From NCBI RefSeq assembly GCF_002531575.1, contig NZ_NWTI01000002.1:434001-498000 (forward strand): a stretch of DNA of 64,000 nucleotides. The letters run 5' to 3'. A program made the translations under genes and the position numbers. This DNA comes from Bradyrhizobium sp. Y36. GTDB lineage: Bacteria > Pseudomonadota > Alphaproteobacteria > Rhizobiales > Xanthobacteraceae. Of this stretch, positions 25,345 to 34,037 are shown in pieces (the first letter of the stretch is position 1; the number at the start of each line of letters is the position of its first letter). Under the pieces are notes generated by a model, which was not told where the DNA came from, ran no database searches, and worked only from the letters and a program-made list of their open reading frames with translations.

Positions 25345-28300
25345 ATGGGCATCAACCAGGGTCCGATCAGTCTCGATCAAAAATACACCCAGGAAACCGG
25401 GCACGTCTTCACCACGGGCATCCAGGCCCTGGTCCGCTTGCCCATGGCCCAGATCCGGCGCGACCGCGCGGCGGGACTGAACACTGCAGGCTTCATCTCC
25501 GGCTATCGCGGCTCGCCGCTCGGCGGCTACGACCAGCAGCTCTTCGCCGCGCGAAAGCACCTGGAGCAGTACAACATCAAGTTCCAGCCTGGCGTGAACG
25601 AGGATCTGGCGGCGACCGCGGTCTGGGGCTCGCAGCAGCTCAACCTCTCGCCCGGCGCCAAATACGACGGCGTGGTCGGCATCTGGTACGGCAAAGGCCC
25701 CGGCGTCGACCGTTGCGGCGACGTGTTCCGCCACGGCAACGCCGCAGGCTCGGCCAAGAACGGCGGCGTGCTCTGCCTCGCCGGTGACGACCACGGCGCG
25801 AAATCCTCCACCGTCCCGCATCAGTCCGACCATGCCTTCATGTCGGCGCTGATGCCCTACCTCTATCCCTCGAGCATCCACGAGATGATCGAGATGGGCC
25901 TGCTCGGCATCGCGATGTCGCGCTACTCCGGCTGCTGGGTCGGCATGAAGGTGATCACCGAGACGGTGGAGACCACCGCCGAGATCGACCTCACCGACGA
26001 GATGAAGCCCTTCATCATCCCCGCCGATTTCGAGCTGCCGCCCGGCGGCCTCAATCTGCGCTGGCCCGACGACCGCTTCGAGCAGGACCGCCGCCTGCAG
26101 GACTACAAGGGCTTTGCCGCGATCGCCTTTGCGCGCGCCAACCGGGTCAACCGCGTCACCATGGATTCCCCGAACGCGCGGTTCGGCATCATGGCCTCCG
26201 GCAAGAGCTACGAGGACGTCCGCCAGGCGCTGCGCGAGCTCGGGGTCACCGAAGAGGTCGCCGCGAAAATCGGCCTTCGCCTCTACAAGATCGGCATGCC
26301 CTGGCCGCTGGAGCCGGAAGGCGTGCATGAGTTCGCCGTCGGCCTGGAGGAAATCTTCATCGTCGAGGAGCGCCGCGAGATCGTCGAGAACCAGGTCAAG
26401 CAGGTGCTGTTCAACTGGCGCGACGACGTGCGCCCGCGCATCGTCGGCAAGATGGACGAGCACGACAAGCGCTTCCTGACCTTCGCCGCCGAGCTCAGCG
26501 TCGCCTCGCTCGCGACCTCGCTGACCGAGCGACTTCTCAAGCTCGATCTCAACCCCGAGATCGCCTCGATGCTCCGCGCCAAGGCCGACTGGTTCAACGG
26601 CCGCCAGGCGACCCAGATGCAGGCGGTCGCCCCTGTCTCCCGCACTCCGTATTTCTGCTCCGGCTGCCCCCACAACACCTCGACCAAGGTCCCCGAAGGC
26701 AGCCGCGCGCTCGCCGGCATCGGCTGCCATTTCATGGCGCTGTGGATGGACCGCTCGACCGAGACCTTCACGCATATGGGCGGCGAGGGCGTGCCGTGGG
26801 TCGGCATCGCGCCCTTCACCAACGAGAACCACATCTTCGCCAATCTCGGCGACGGCACCTATTTCCACTCGGGCCTTCTTGCCATCCGGCAGGCGGTGGC
26901 GTCCAAGACCAACATCACCTACAAGATCCTCTACAACGACGCCGTCGCCATGACCGGCGGCCAGCGCCACGATGGCGATCTCTCGCCGCAGCAGATCACC
27001 CATCAGCTCCACGCCGAAGGCATCCGCGAGATCTACCTGGTCTCGGAGGCGCCCGATGCATATCCCGCCGACACCATCGCGCCGGGCGTGAAGCTGTATC
27101 ACCGCGACGAGCTGCAGAACGTCATGAAGATGTGCCGGGAGCACAAGGGCACGTCCGCGATCGTGTTCGTGCAGACCTGCGCCGCCGAGAAGCGCCGCCG
27201 CCGCAAGCGCGGCCTGATGGAGGACCCGGCGCGCCGCGTCATGATCAACCCGGCCGTCTGCGAAGGCTGCGGCGACTGCTCGGTGCAGTCGAACTGCATC
27301 TCGGTCGAGCCGCTGGAGACCGAGTTCGGCCGCAAGCGCGCGATCAACCAGTCCTCGTGCAACAAGGACTATTCCTGCGTGAAGGGCTTCTGTCCGTCCT
27401 TCGTCACCGTCGACGGCGGCAAGCCGCGCCACCGCGCGCCGGCGGAGCTTGCCGATATCGGCGCGCTGCCCGAGCCGACCTCGCGGCCGACACTTGAAAA
27501 ACCCTACAACATCGCGGTCGGCGGTGTCGGCGGCACTGGCGTGCTCACCATCGGCGCGCTGCTCGGCATGGCCGCCCATATCGAGGGCAAGGCCTCGATG
27601 ATCCTCGACATGTCGGGCTTGGCGCAAAAGGGCGGCGCGGTGCTCAGCCACGTCCGCCTGTCGGACCATCCGGCCGAGGTGACCTGCTCGCGCATCGTCA
27701 CCGGCACGGCCGATCTCGTGCTCGCGGCCGACGAGGTGGTCGCGGTTGCCAAGGACACGATCTCGCTCTGCGACACCAGCCGCACCCGCGGCATCATCAA
27801 CAGCCACGTCATTCCCACCGCCGATTTCGTCCTCAACCGCGACTTCAACTTCCAGACCCGCAAGCTGAACGGGCTCCTGGAAACGGCGCTGCACAAGGAC
27901 TCCGTGTTCTTCGATTTCACCAAGCCGGCCGAGCAGCTGCTCGGCGACTCCATCGCCACCAACATGATGATGATGGGCTATGCCTATCAGAAGGGCCTGT
28001 TCCCGCTGTCGGCGGAATCGATCGAGCAGGCCATCGAGGTCAACGGCGTCTCGATCAAGATGAACAAGGAAGCCTTCCGCCTCGGCCGCCTCGCGGTCGC
28101 CGATCCCGCACGTCTTGCCGACATGCTGAAGGGGACCGACGAGGTGGTTGCGCCGAAGACGCTGGACGCGATGAGCCTCGACGAGGTCATCGAGCACCGC
28201 GCCAGGCACCTCACGGCCTATCAGAACGGCCGTCTTGCAAAACGCTATCGCAAGCTGGTCGACCAGGTTCGCGATGCCGCGGTGAAGGGCGGCTATGGCG

Positions 28301-28836
28301 ATGCGCTGCCGCGCGCGGTCGCGGTGAACTACGCCAAGCTGCTGGCCTACAAGGATGAATACGAGGTCGCACGCCTGTTCAGCGATGGCGCCTTCGAAAA
28401 GCAGCTTCGCGACCAGTTCGAGGGCGACTTCAAGTTCAACTTCAATTTTGCCCCGCCAATTCTCGCCCGCGGCGTGGATGCGCTCGGCCGCCCGAAGAAG
28501 CGCGCCTTCGGCCCCGGCATGCTCAAGGTCCTGCGTGTCCTGGCAAAGCTCAAATTCCTCCGCGGCACGGCGCTCGACATTTTCGGCCGCAGCACCGACC
28601 GCAAGCTCGAGCGCGACCTGATCGCCGGCTACGAGAAGGACGTCACGACCGTGCTCGGCCTGTTGTCGCCGCTCACGATCGACACCGCGGTGGAGCTGCT
28701 CTCGCTGCCCGATCACATCCGCGGCTACGGCCCGGTGAAGGAGAAGGCGGTGGAGGATGCGAAGGTGCGCTACGCCCAGCTTGCCGCGGATCTCGCCAAC
28801 CCGCCGCCGGCCCCGAGGCAGATCGCGGCGGAATAG
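25345..28836 (+). CDS. Indolepyruvate ferredoxin oxidoreductase family protein (fused alpha/gamma)
   Basis: 1163 residues, the length of the fused bacterial enzymes. The N-terminal part (YRGSPLGGYDQQL near 52-64, GVNEDLAATAVWG) is the pyrimidine-binding domain; the middle (GCHFMALWMDR, GGQRHDGD) binds thiamine pyrophosphate; CEGCGDCSVQSNC near 639-651 and SCVKGFCPSF near 677 are iron-sulfur ligands; the C-terminal GGVGGTGVLTIGALLG near 731-746 starts the gamma domain. It decarboxylates an aryl- or branched-chain 2-oxo acid to an acyl-CoA while reducing a low-potential carrier. ATG 25345 follows AAAGAGGACAGC. Stand-alone. Confidence 0.95.
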   Translation: MGINQGPISLDQKYTQETGHVFTTGIQALVRLPMAQIRRDRAAGLNTAGFISGYRGSPLGGYDQQLFAARKHLEQYNIKFQPGVNEDLAATAVWGSQQLNLSPGAKYDGVVGIWYGKGPGVDRCGDVFRHGNAAGSAKNGGVLCLAGDDHGAKSSTVPHQSDHAFMSALMPYLYPSSIHEMIEMGLLGIAMSRYSGCWVGMKVITETVETTAEIDLTDEMKPFIIPADFELPPGGLNLRWPDDRFEQDRRLQDYKGFAAIAFARANRVNRVTMDSPNARFGIMASGKSYEDVRQALRELGVTEEVAAKIGLRLYKIGMPWPLEPEGVHEFAVGLEEIFIVEERREIVENQVKQVLFNWRDDVRPRIVGKMDEHDKRFLTFAAELSVASLATSLTERLLKLDLNPEIASMLRAKADWFNGRQATQMQAVAPVSRTPYFCSGCPHNTSTKVPEGSRALAGIGCHFMALWMDRSTETFTHMGGEGVPWVGIAPFTNENHIFANLGDGTYFHSGLLAIRQAVASKTNITYKILYNDAVAMTGGQRHDGDLSPQQITHQLHAEGIREIYLVSEAPDAYPADTIAPGVKLYHRDELQNVMKMCREHKGTSAIVFVQTCAAEKRRRRKRGLMEDPARRVMINPAVCEGCGDCSVQSNCISVEPLETEFGRKRAINQSSCNKDYSCVKGFCPSFVTVDGGKPRHRAPAELADIGALPEPTSRPTLEKPYNIAVGGVGGTGVLTIGALLGMAAHIEGKASMILDMSGLAQKGGAVLSHVRLSDHPAEVTCSRIVTGTADLVLAADEVVAVAKDTISLCDTSRTRGIINSHVIPTADFVLNRDFNFQTRKLNGLLETALHKDSVFFDFTKPAEQLLGDSIATNMMMMGYAYQKGLFPLSAESIEQAIEVNGVSIKMNKEAFRLGRLAVADPARLADMLKGTDEVVAPKTLDAMSLDEVIEHRARHLTAYQNGRLAKRYRKLVDQVRDAAVKGGYGDALPRAVAVNYAKLLAYKDEYEVARLFSDGAFEKQLRDQFEGDFKFNFNFAPPILARGVDALGRPKKRAFGPGMLKVLRVLAKLKFLRGTALDIFGRSTDRKLERDLIAGYEKDVTTVLGLLSPLTIDTAVELLSLPDHIRGYGPVKEKAVEDAKVRYAQLAADLANPPPAPRQIAAE

Positions 28837-28943
28837 GAACGCTCCCACTGAGCGGGTGGCTGACCCTCCACTGGCCCGAACTATCGTTCGGTTTGGTGTG
28901 TGGGGTCATCTGCTCGCTGACCAAATGATTTTGGGAGAGGGTC

Positions 28944-29147
28944 TTGTTCGCCGGCGGCCTCGCCGTTGCGACCTGTTTCCTGATGCTTCGTGCAGTGGCC
29001 CATGCCGGCTTCAGCTGGGACACCGAGATCGCCGTCCTTTGCCTGCTCGGCGCATTCCTCGGATGCCTGGTGCGCCCCGCGCTGAGTTTGGTCTATCGGC
29101 AAATCAGGTCCCGTAGCCCGGATGAAGCGAAGCGTAATCCGGGATAA
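28944..29147 (+). CDS. Small membrane protein whose C-terminus reads into a repeat
   Basis: 67 residues from TTG 28944 (TGGGAGAGGGTC upstream). It has a hydrophobic N-terminal segment and a second (about 26-48, IAVLCLLGAFLGCLVRP), so one or two membrane helices. No family recognised. The last about 12 residues (SPDEAKRNPG) and the stop codon are encoded by the family-2 palindromic repeat that begins at 29113. The coding call rests on the ribosome binding site, composition and the clean hydrophobic pattern. Confidence 0.5.
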   Translation: MFAGGLAVATCFLMLRAVAHAGFSWDTEIAVLCLLGAFLGCLVRPALSLVYRQIRSRSPDEAKRNPG

Positions 29148-29192
29148 ATGCATCCGCGGGTGAACCCGGACTGCGCTTCGCTGCATCCGGGT
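29113..29192. repeat. Palindromic intergenic repeat, family 2
   Basis: GTAGCCCGGATGAAGCGAAG mirrored by CTTCGCTGCATCCGGGT. Its left half supplies the final codons of the small membrane protein gene. Confidence 0.8.
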
Positions 29193-29335
29193 GACGAGGC
29201 CGGCGATCGACCCCGTCCCGAACGCCGTCCCGCCATCGGCGCGTTTGACAGAAGTTGCGCTCGCGCGATACGAACAACCTTCGATAGTGAAGCGCGCCGG
29301 ACATGAGACCGTGCGCTATTGCGGGACGGCGTTCG

Positions 29336-30352
29336 ATGTCATTGCGCACTGTGTTGATTCTGTTTGTGGCCGTCGGCGTGCTGGCGGCGCTCGGAATGTT
29401 CTGGAATCAGCATGCCATCGAGCGCGTCATGCGCGATGGCTACGGCACCACCGGGAAGATCGTCTCGGCCGAAGTCACCTCGTCACGGTTTCCGTTCGTG
29501 TTTGACGGCGGCTGGCCGCGCTATGTCGACGAAAGTCTCTCGATCGGACTGCAGTGGACCGGAAAGGATGGCGTTCAGCGCGAGCGCACCGGCATTGCGG
29601 TCAGTGCCGTCTATGCGGCGCGGATTACGGTTGGCCAGCAGCTCAAGCTCGTGACTATCCCGATCCAGGCCGTTGACGACGATTCATCGCTTCCGGTCGT
29701 TGTCGAAGATCTCGACGATCATCTGAGCCATATCCGCTCCACGTCCAGATTTTTGCTGGCGGGAGCAGGCGCCTGCGCCGTGCTTCTGGTGCTCTTGATG
29801 GGATGGCAGGCATGGTCGGCGCGCCGAAGCGAGCCAGGGAGTGCCGCAATCGCCGCCGCATCCCGGCCCTTTCCCGTCATACTCGGGGTCCTGACCGCCG
29901 TGATGCTTCCGTTCGGCGGCTACATGCTGGTGACCTCCTATTTCGAACAGAGCACGTTGAAGGAGATCCTTGACCACGGCAATGAGATCACCGCGGACAT
30001 CACCCGTGCCTATGGCGAGGTGAGCAAGGCCGGCGATGCTCCGAGCTATCTCGTCATCCTCGCGTGGGCCGACCGGAGCGGTCAACGGCAAACCTACGGA
30101 CCGACCCATATCAGTTCGGCCTTCTGGCGGCAGATCACACGCAACGACGTCCAGACGGTGAGGCAAACCAAAATCCGTTATCTCCCCGGCAAGCCGGATG
30201 CACGTCCTCTCATCGTGGACGACGCGGCCGAACGCCAATACCAGGACAGCATCGGCATAAAGTCAGGCGCTGCGTTCCTCGCCTTCGGACTGATCCTGGC
30301 CGGCGTGACCGCGTTTCGCTATCGCGCTCGTCCGGCTGCGGTTGATAGGTGA
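29336..30352 (+). CDS. DUF3592-domain membrane protein
   Basis: 338 residues from ATG 29336; ATG 29303 would add eleven. Three membrane helices are seen (about 4-24, 139-158 and 180-200) plus a fourth near the C-terminus (about 308-326). Two extracytoplasmic blocks have the DUF3592 look: an early one with GTTGKIVSAEVTSSRFPF and a later one with LKEILDHGNEITADITRAYG, and strand-rich segments such as QKTYGP-like QRQTYGPTHISSAFW. The family has no established function. The next gene starts 5 bp downstream, so they are likely co-transcribed. Confidence 0.7.
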   Translation: MSLRTVLILFVAVGVLAALGMFWNQHAIERVMRDGYGTTGKIVSAEVTSSRFPFVFDGGWPRYVDESLSIGLQWTGKDGVQRERTGIAVSAVYAARITVGQQLKLVTIPIQAVDDDSSLPVVVEDLDDHLSHIRSTSRFLLAGAGACAVLLVLLMGWQAWSARRSEPGSAAIAAASRPFPVILGVLTAVMLPFGGYMLVTSYFEQSTLKEILDHGNEITADITRAYGEVSKAGDAPSYLVILAWADRSGQRQTYGPTHISSAFWRQITRNDVQTVRQTKIRYLPGKPDARPLIVDDAAERQYQDSIGIKSGAAFLAFGLILAGVTAFRYRARPAAVDR

Positions 30353-30357
30353 GTAGG

Positions 30358-30882
30358 ATGCCAGACCTGCGAAGGATGTTTACAGCCCTGGATGCTCCGC
30401 TGGATCGGCTCGACAAGCACGAGCAGAACTTCGTCGAGAACATCCGCAACCACGGCTGGTTCGGCACGCACGTCATGCCGGACAACGAAGGGCCGGGCTT
30501 TATCTACACGACCGGCCTCTGGCTGAAGTTCAACTTTCCGGAGGTGATCCTGTTCTCGATGCGACGACAAACCGCTCAGGATACGTTCTGGACGATCTAC
30601 CGCGAGCTCGATGCAGGGCGGCGTCCGCCGATCGGCGAGCCGACGGATGCGATCTTCGAGAACGGTGCCGCGGTCTTTGCGCCGGTATCGTTGCGGCAAT
30701 ACCCGAACTACCTTGGCTGGAGCAGGTGGTTCTACGGCAATGACGAGTTCGAATGTCTTCAACTCGTGTATCCGGATCGCGACGGGCATTTTCCGTGGGC
30801 CGCGGAAGCATCCGATGAGTTCCGCGCTGCGCAGCCCGACTTGACGGAAGGCAACTGGTCGGGCTTACGAAAGGTGTCGTAG
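30358..30882 (+). CDS. DUF4262 domain protein
   Basis: 174 residues from ATG 30358 (TAGGTGAGTAGG upstream); GTG 30349 overlapping the preceding stop is an alternative. DUF4262 pattern: LDKHEQNFVENIRNHGW, GTHVMPDNEGPGFIYTTGLW, FPEVILFSMRRQ, then a C-terminal WSRWFYGNDEFECLQLVYPD. Members are cytoplasmic proteins of unknown function that sometimes occur near polymorphic-toxin genes. The stop codon TAG lies inside the left end of the family-1 palindromic repeat at 30879. Confidence 0.88.
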   Translation: MPDLRRMFTALDAPLDRLDKHEQNFVENIRNHGWFGTHVMPDNEGPGFIYTTGLWLKFNFPEVILFSMRRQTAQDTFWTIYRELDAGRRPPIGEPTDAIFENGAAVFAPVSLRQYPNYLGWSRWFYGNDEFECLQLVYPDRDGHFPWAAEASDEFRAAQPDLTEGNWSGLRKVS

Positions 30883-30968
30883 AGTGGGCAAAGGCGCAGC
30901 GCGCCGTGCCCATGACTCTCCATGATTGCGCAAAAGACGTGGGCACGCTTTGCTTTGCCCACCCTACG
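30879..30968. repeat. Palindromic intergenic repeat, family 1
   Basis: GTAGAGTGGGCAAAGGCGC mirrored by GCTTTGCTTTGCCCACCCTACG. The repeat supplies the stop codon (TAG at 30880-30882) of the DUF4262 gene. Confidence 0.8.
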
Positions 30969-30986
30969 AGACTGAGGGAATAGACA

Positions 30987-31424
30987 ATGCTTCCGCGGTC
31001 AGATGATCCTGAGAAACAGGCGAGGCTCCTCCGTTACGATTTGTCTGATCATGTTGCCTTCTGCGCGAAGACACGCCGATACGATCGCCATCTAAAGCAT
31101 CATTTCATCAACATCGACGGTGTCATCAAATGGTATGTCCCTGAAGGGAGTACGTTTGATTTCGCAGAGCTTGTCTTGCGTGGCGCAGGTTTCTGGGTTG
31201 AGACGCGGCCGAGTCCCTCGTGCAATAGGGGGCTGGGTGACTACGAATTCGACGTGAACGCATGCCTAGCAATCGAAGGATGGAAATGTTTTTTGGCGTT
31301 GCGTCCGCCCAAACCTTATGATTATCGCGTGGTGGATCACATCCTCACGACGTGTGATTTTCTTTCAATAGGAGAACCCCGCTTACGGCCCGCTCGAGGG
31401 AGATGGTGGTTACTCGGTCGCTAG
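30987..31424 (+). CDS. Hypothetical protein, AT-richer than neighbours
   Basis: 145 residues from ATG 30987 (GAGGGAATAGAC upstream). No family is recognised. Soluble, no signal peptide or membrane helix; notable blocks are FINIDGVIKWYVPEGSTFDF, GFWVETRPSPSC and a Trp/Arg-rich C-terminus RPARGRWWLLGR. Codon use is looser (GAT, CAT, TTT, ATA) than in adjacent genes, suggesting foreign origin. It sits between two repeats, after the DUF3592-DUF4262 pair. Confidence 0.65.
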   Translation: MLPRSDDPEKQARLLRYDLSDHVAFCAKTRRYDRHLKHHFINIDGVIKWYVPEGSTFDFAELVLRGAGFWVETRPSPSCNRGLGDYEFDVNACLAIEGWKCFLALRPPKPYDYRVVDHILTTCDFLSIGEPRLRPARGRWWLLGR

Positions 31425-31439
31425 TCCACGCCGTACCAC

Positions 31440-31975
31440 CATCCCTTGTGCTGCCCGTCGGGCAAAACACCCAATAGGCCGGTCAATCCATTGGCGCAAA
31501 AACATTTCGCTTTACCGGAATTCGGAATTGTCGTATCTCTCCGCCACCTCATCCCACTCAGAGGGGCGTATCGCGATCGTCACGAAACGCGGGGTGAGCG
31601 GCGGTGGACGCGGGCTGCGTCGCGCGGGGTATTGTCTCGTGCACGACGGACGTGGTCTTGCGTACGGCAAAATCGTGTGGTCCTGACGCCCGCAGGCTGG
31701 CGTCAAGTCTTGCGGGTCACTCGCAAGGCGACGGGGGCAATAGTGCATCGCTCCCCGGGGAGAGCGCGACATAAGCCGTAAAGCCACTGCGCAGGGAAGG
31801 CCGGATGTTCGGCTTCACCTGTATGCCGCTGTGCAGCCTCTTCTAGCGCAACCTTCGCACAGTGGACCGTGGGTGCCCGGCCGGCACCCGGTCTTCCCTG
31901 CGCCCTCTGTTTCCGGAGGGAAGCAAGACGGACGCAAAACTCGGGCGAACGCGCCGCGAGGATGCGATGGTGTGT
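31440..31975 (-). repeat. Long interspersed repeat, copy A (about 0.5 kb)
   Basis: Read on the minus strand this segment matches 57350-57950 on the plus strand block by block: GGGTGTTTTGCCCGACGGGCAGC, GACGATCGCGATACGCCCCTC, AGGACCACACGATTTTGCCG, CTCTCCCCGGGGAGCG...GCACTATTGCCCCCG, GAGGGCGCAGGGAAGACCGG and GCATCCTCGCGGCGCG. Six frames give only short open frames, so no protein is called here. Confidence 0.85.
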
Positions 31976-31990
31976 CTGCGAGTTCGAGGC

Positions 31991-32080
31991 CGTAGGATGG
32001 GTAGAGCACTTGCGAAACCCATCACATTTCAGCATGCGAAGGCGAGTTGATGGGTTTCGCTTCGCTCTACCCATCCTACG
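31991..32080. repeat. Palindromic intergenic repeat, family 4 (GGATGGGTAGAGC type)
   Basis: CGTAGGATGGGTAGAGC mirrored by GCTCTACCCATCCTACG over 90 bp. It abuts the long repeat to its left and lies 160 bp before the thiolase-like gene. A second copy is at 33799-33873. Confidence 0.85.
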
Positions 32081-32241
32081 GGCATTATGGCGGTGCGCTG
32101 CAGAGCCTGGACACGAGAGCGTCACATCACTTGCGCCAACCCGCTGCCCTCTCGCAGGGCGGAATATTTCCCCGCTTGCCAATCCGCCCGGTGCGGTTCA
32201 GAAAAAAGAGCCAAGAAGAAACGCGAGCGGAGACCTCTGTT

Positions 32242-33399
32242 TTGACCATCAAGGGCAAGGCCTACATTGCCGGGATCTATGAGCACCCGACCCGGCATGC
32301 GCCGGACAAATCCACCGCCCAGCTTCACGCCGAGGTCGCCAAGGGCGCGATCGAGGATGCCGGGATCAGCAAGGACGATGTCGACGGCTATTTCTGCGCG
32401 GGCGATGCGCCCGGCGGCGCCTGGCCGATGGTCGATTACCTCGGCCTGAACACCAAGAAACTGCGCCACGTCGATTCCACCGAGACCGGCGGCTGCTCCT
32501 ACATCATCCATCTCGGCCATGCCGCCGAGGCGATCGCCGCGGGCAAGTGCTCGATCGCGCTGATCACGCTCGCCGGCAAGCCGCGCACCGGCGTGATGCC
32601 GCCGCGTGCGGCCGGTGCCGAGGTCGATTTCGAGTCCGCCTACGGCGCAACCACGCACAATGCCTATGGCATGTGTGCCATGCGCCATATGCACGACTAT
32701 GGCACCACCAGCGAACAGCTCGCCTGGATCAAGGTCGCGGCCTCGCACCATGCGCAATACAATCCGCATGCGATGCTCAAGGACGTCGTCACCGTCGAGG
32801 ACGTCCTGAACTCGCCGATGATCTCCGATCCCCTGCATCGGATGGATTGCTGCGTCGTCTCCGACGGCGGCGGCGCGCTGATCGTGACGACGCCCGAAAT
32901 CGCCAGGAGCCTGAAGAAGCCGCTCGTGAAGCTGATCGGCCATGGCGAAGCGATGAAGGGCCCGCGCGGCGGCAAGGATCTCGATCTCACTTACTCGGCC
33001 GGAATCTGGTCCGGCCCGCGCGCGTTCGAGGAAGCCGGCATCACGCCGAAGGACATCAAATATGCCTCGATCTACGACAGCTTCACCATCACGGTGTTGA
33101 TGCAGCTCGAGGACCTCGGCTTCTGCAAGAAGGGCGAGGGCGGCAAGTTCGTCGCCGACGGCAATCTGATCTCGGGCGTCGGCAAGCTGCCGTTCAACAC
33201 CGACGGCGGCGGCCTCTGCAGCAACCATCCGGTCAACCGCGGCGGCATGACCAAGATCATCGAGGCTGTCAGGCAGCTGCGCGGCGAGGCGCATCCGAAG
33301 GTGCAGGTCAAGAATTGCGATCTCGCCATCGCCCATGGCACCGGCGGCCTCCTGGGTGTCCGCCACGCCGCCTCGACGGCCATTCTGGAGCGCGTGTGA
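32242..33399 (+). CDS. Thiolase-fold protein with altered active site (possible aldolase/lyase)
   Basis: 385 residues from TTG 32242 (GAGCGGAGACC upstream). It is the SCP2/type-II thiolase-like family: TETGGCSYIIHLGHAAEAI near 81-99 keeps the cysteine of the nucleophile loop (Cys85). The second motif, HDCF in thiolases, is YDSF here (278-281), and the third motif GHP is NHP (His329). Loss of the HDCF His and Cys argues against ordinary thiolysis. With its DUF35 partner, whose ATG overlaps this stop, it resembles steroid side-chain-cleaving aldolases of the Ltp2/ChsH2 type. First gene of a CoA-substrate cluster. Confidence 0.88.
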   Translation: MTIKGKAYIAGIYEHPTRHAPDKSTAQLHAEVAKGAIEDAGISKDDVDGYFCAGDAPGGAWPMVDYLGLNTKKLRHVDSTETGGCSYIIHLGHAAEAIAAGKCSIALITLAGKPRTGVMPPRAAGAEVDFESAYGATTHNAYGMCAMRHMHDYGTTSEQLAWIKVAASHHAQYNPHAMLKDVVTVEDVLNSPMISDPLHRMDCCVVSDGGGALIVTTPEIARSLKKPLVKLIGHGEAMKGPRGGKDLDLTYSAGIWSGPRAFEEAGITPKDIKYASIYDSFTITVLMQLEDLGFCKKGEGGKFVADGNLISGVGKLPFNTDGGGLCSNHPVNRGGMTKIIEAVRQLRGEAHPKVQVKNCDLAIAHGTGGLLGVRHAASTAILERV

Positions 33400-33788
33400 T
33401 GAGTGAAGCGAAGAAATATCCGGCACCGGTGACGAACCCCGAAACCGCCGCGTTCTGGGACGCCGCCAAAGAGGGCAAGTTCATGATCAAGCGCTGCACC
33501 GCGTGCGGCGAGGCGCATTACTTTCCGCGCTCGATCTGCCCGTTCTGCTACTCCGACAAGACGGTGTGGGAGGAGGCCTCGGGCGAGGGCACGATCTACA
33601 CCTGGAGCCTGATGCGGAAGTCGCCGACTGGCCCTTACGCCATCGGCTACGTCACGTTGAAGGAGGGGCCGTCGGTGCAGACCAATTTCGTCGACTGCGA
33701 TCTCACGTCGCTGAAGATCGGCCAGAAGGTGAAGGTGGTGTTCAAGCCGACCGACGGCGCACCGTTGCCGTTCTTCACGCCGGCCTGA
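33399..33788 (+). CDS. Zn-ribbon OB-fold (DUF35) acyl-CoA partner protein
   Basis: 129 residues. N-terminal rubredoxin-like zinc ribbon with Cys pairs CTAC near 34-37 and CPFC near 48-51, then an OB-fold (GEGTIYTWSLMRKSPTGPYAIGYVTL...KIGQKVKVVFK). DUF35 proteins bind CoA and act as obligate partners of thiolase-fold enzymes. Its ATG overlaps the TGA of the thiolase-like gene (TGATG), so the two are surely co-translated. It has a C-terminal PLPFFTPA tail typical of the group. Confidence 0.93.
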   Translation: MSEAKKYPAPVTNPETAAFWDAAKEGKFMIKRCTACGEAHYFPRSICPFCYSDKTVWEEASGEGTIYTWSLMRKSPTGPYAIGYVTLKEGPSVQTNFVDCDLTSLKIGQKVKVVFKPTDGAPLPFFTPA

Positions 33789-33798
33789 GCCGAAGTTG

Positions 33799-33873
33799 CG
33801 TAGGGTGGGTAGAGCGAAGCGAAACCCACCGCCGCAGCCATGATGGGTTTCGCTGCGCTCTGCCCATCCTACG
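33799..33873. repeat. Palindromic intergenic repeat, family 4
   Basis: GTAGGGTGGGTAGAGCGAAG mirrored by GCGCTCTGCCCATCCTACG. Begins ten bases after the DUF35 stop codon. Confidence 0.85.
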
Positions 33874-33902
33874 AAATCTCCGTTCTTCAATTTGTAGGAC
33901 GG

Positions 33903-34020
33903 TCCTCATCCTGAGGAGCTTGCGAAGCAAGCGTCTCGAAGGTTGGCCACAACAAAGAAGCGTTTCGGGCATCCTCATCGTTCGAGACGGCGCAAGAGCG
34001 CCTCCTCACCATGAGGATGA
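33903..34020. repeat. Palindromic intergenic repeat, family 7 (CCTCATCCTGAGGAG type)
   Basis: Left arm CCTCATCCTGAGGAGC and right arm GCGCCTCCTCACCATGAGGA, with an internal GCGTCTCGAAGG / TTCGAGACGGCGC pair. It ends 17 bp before the MaoC gene start and so overlaps its likely leader. Confidence 0.75.
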
Positions 34021-34037
34021 GAACCAGAGGAAACAAA

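Noticed and set aside
25303..28848. Open frame of about 1180 residues antisense to the indolepyruvate oxidoreductase gene
   Set aside because: It is the mirror of a GC-rich coding strand; the protein is a low-complexity Asp/Arg/His/Val mix with no domain, while the plus strand gives clear iron-sulfur and TPP motifs.
31440..31975. A transposase gene inside the long repeat
   Set aside because: All frames are short and interrupted; neither copy shows a DDE, serine or tyrosine recombinase motif.
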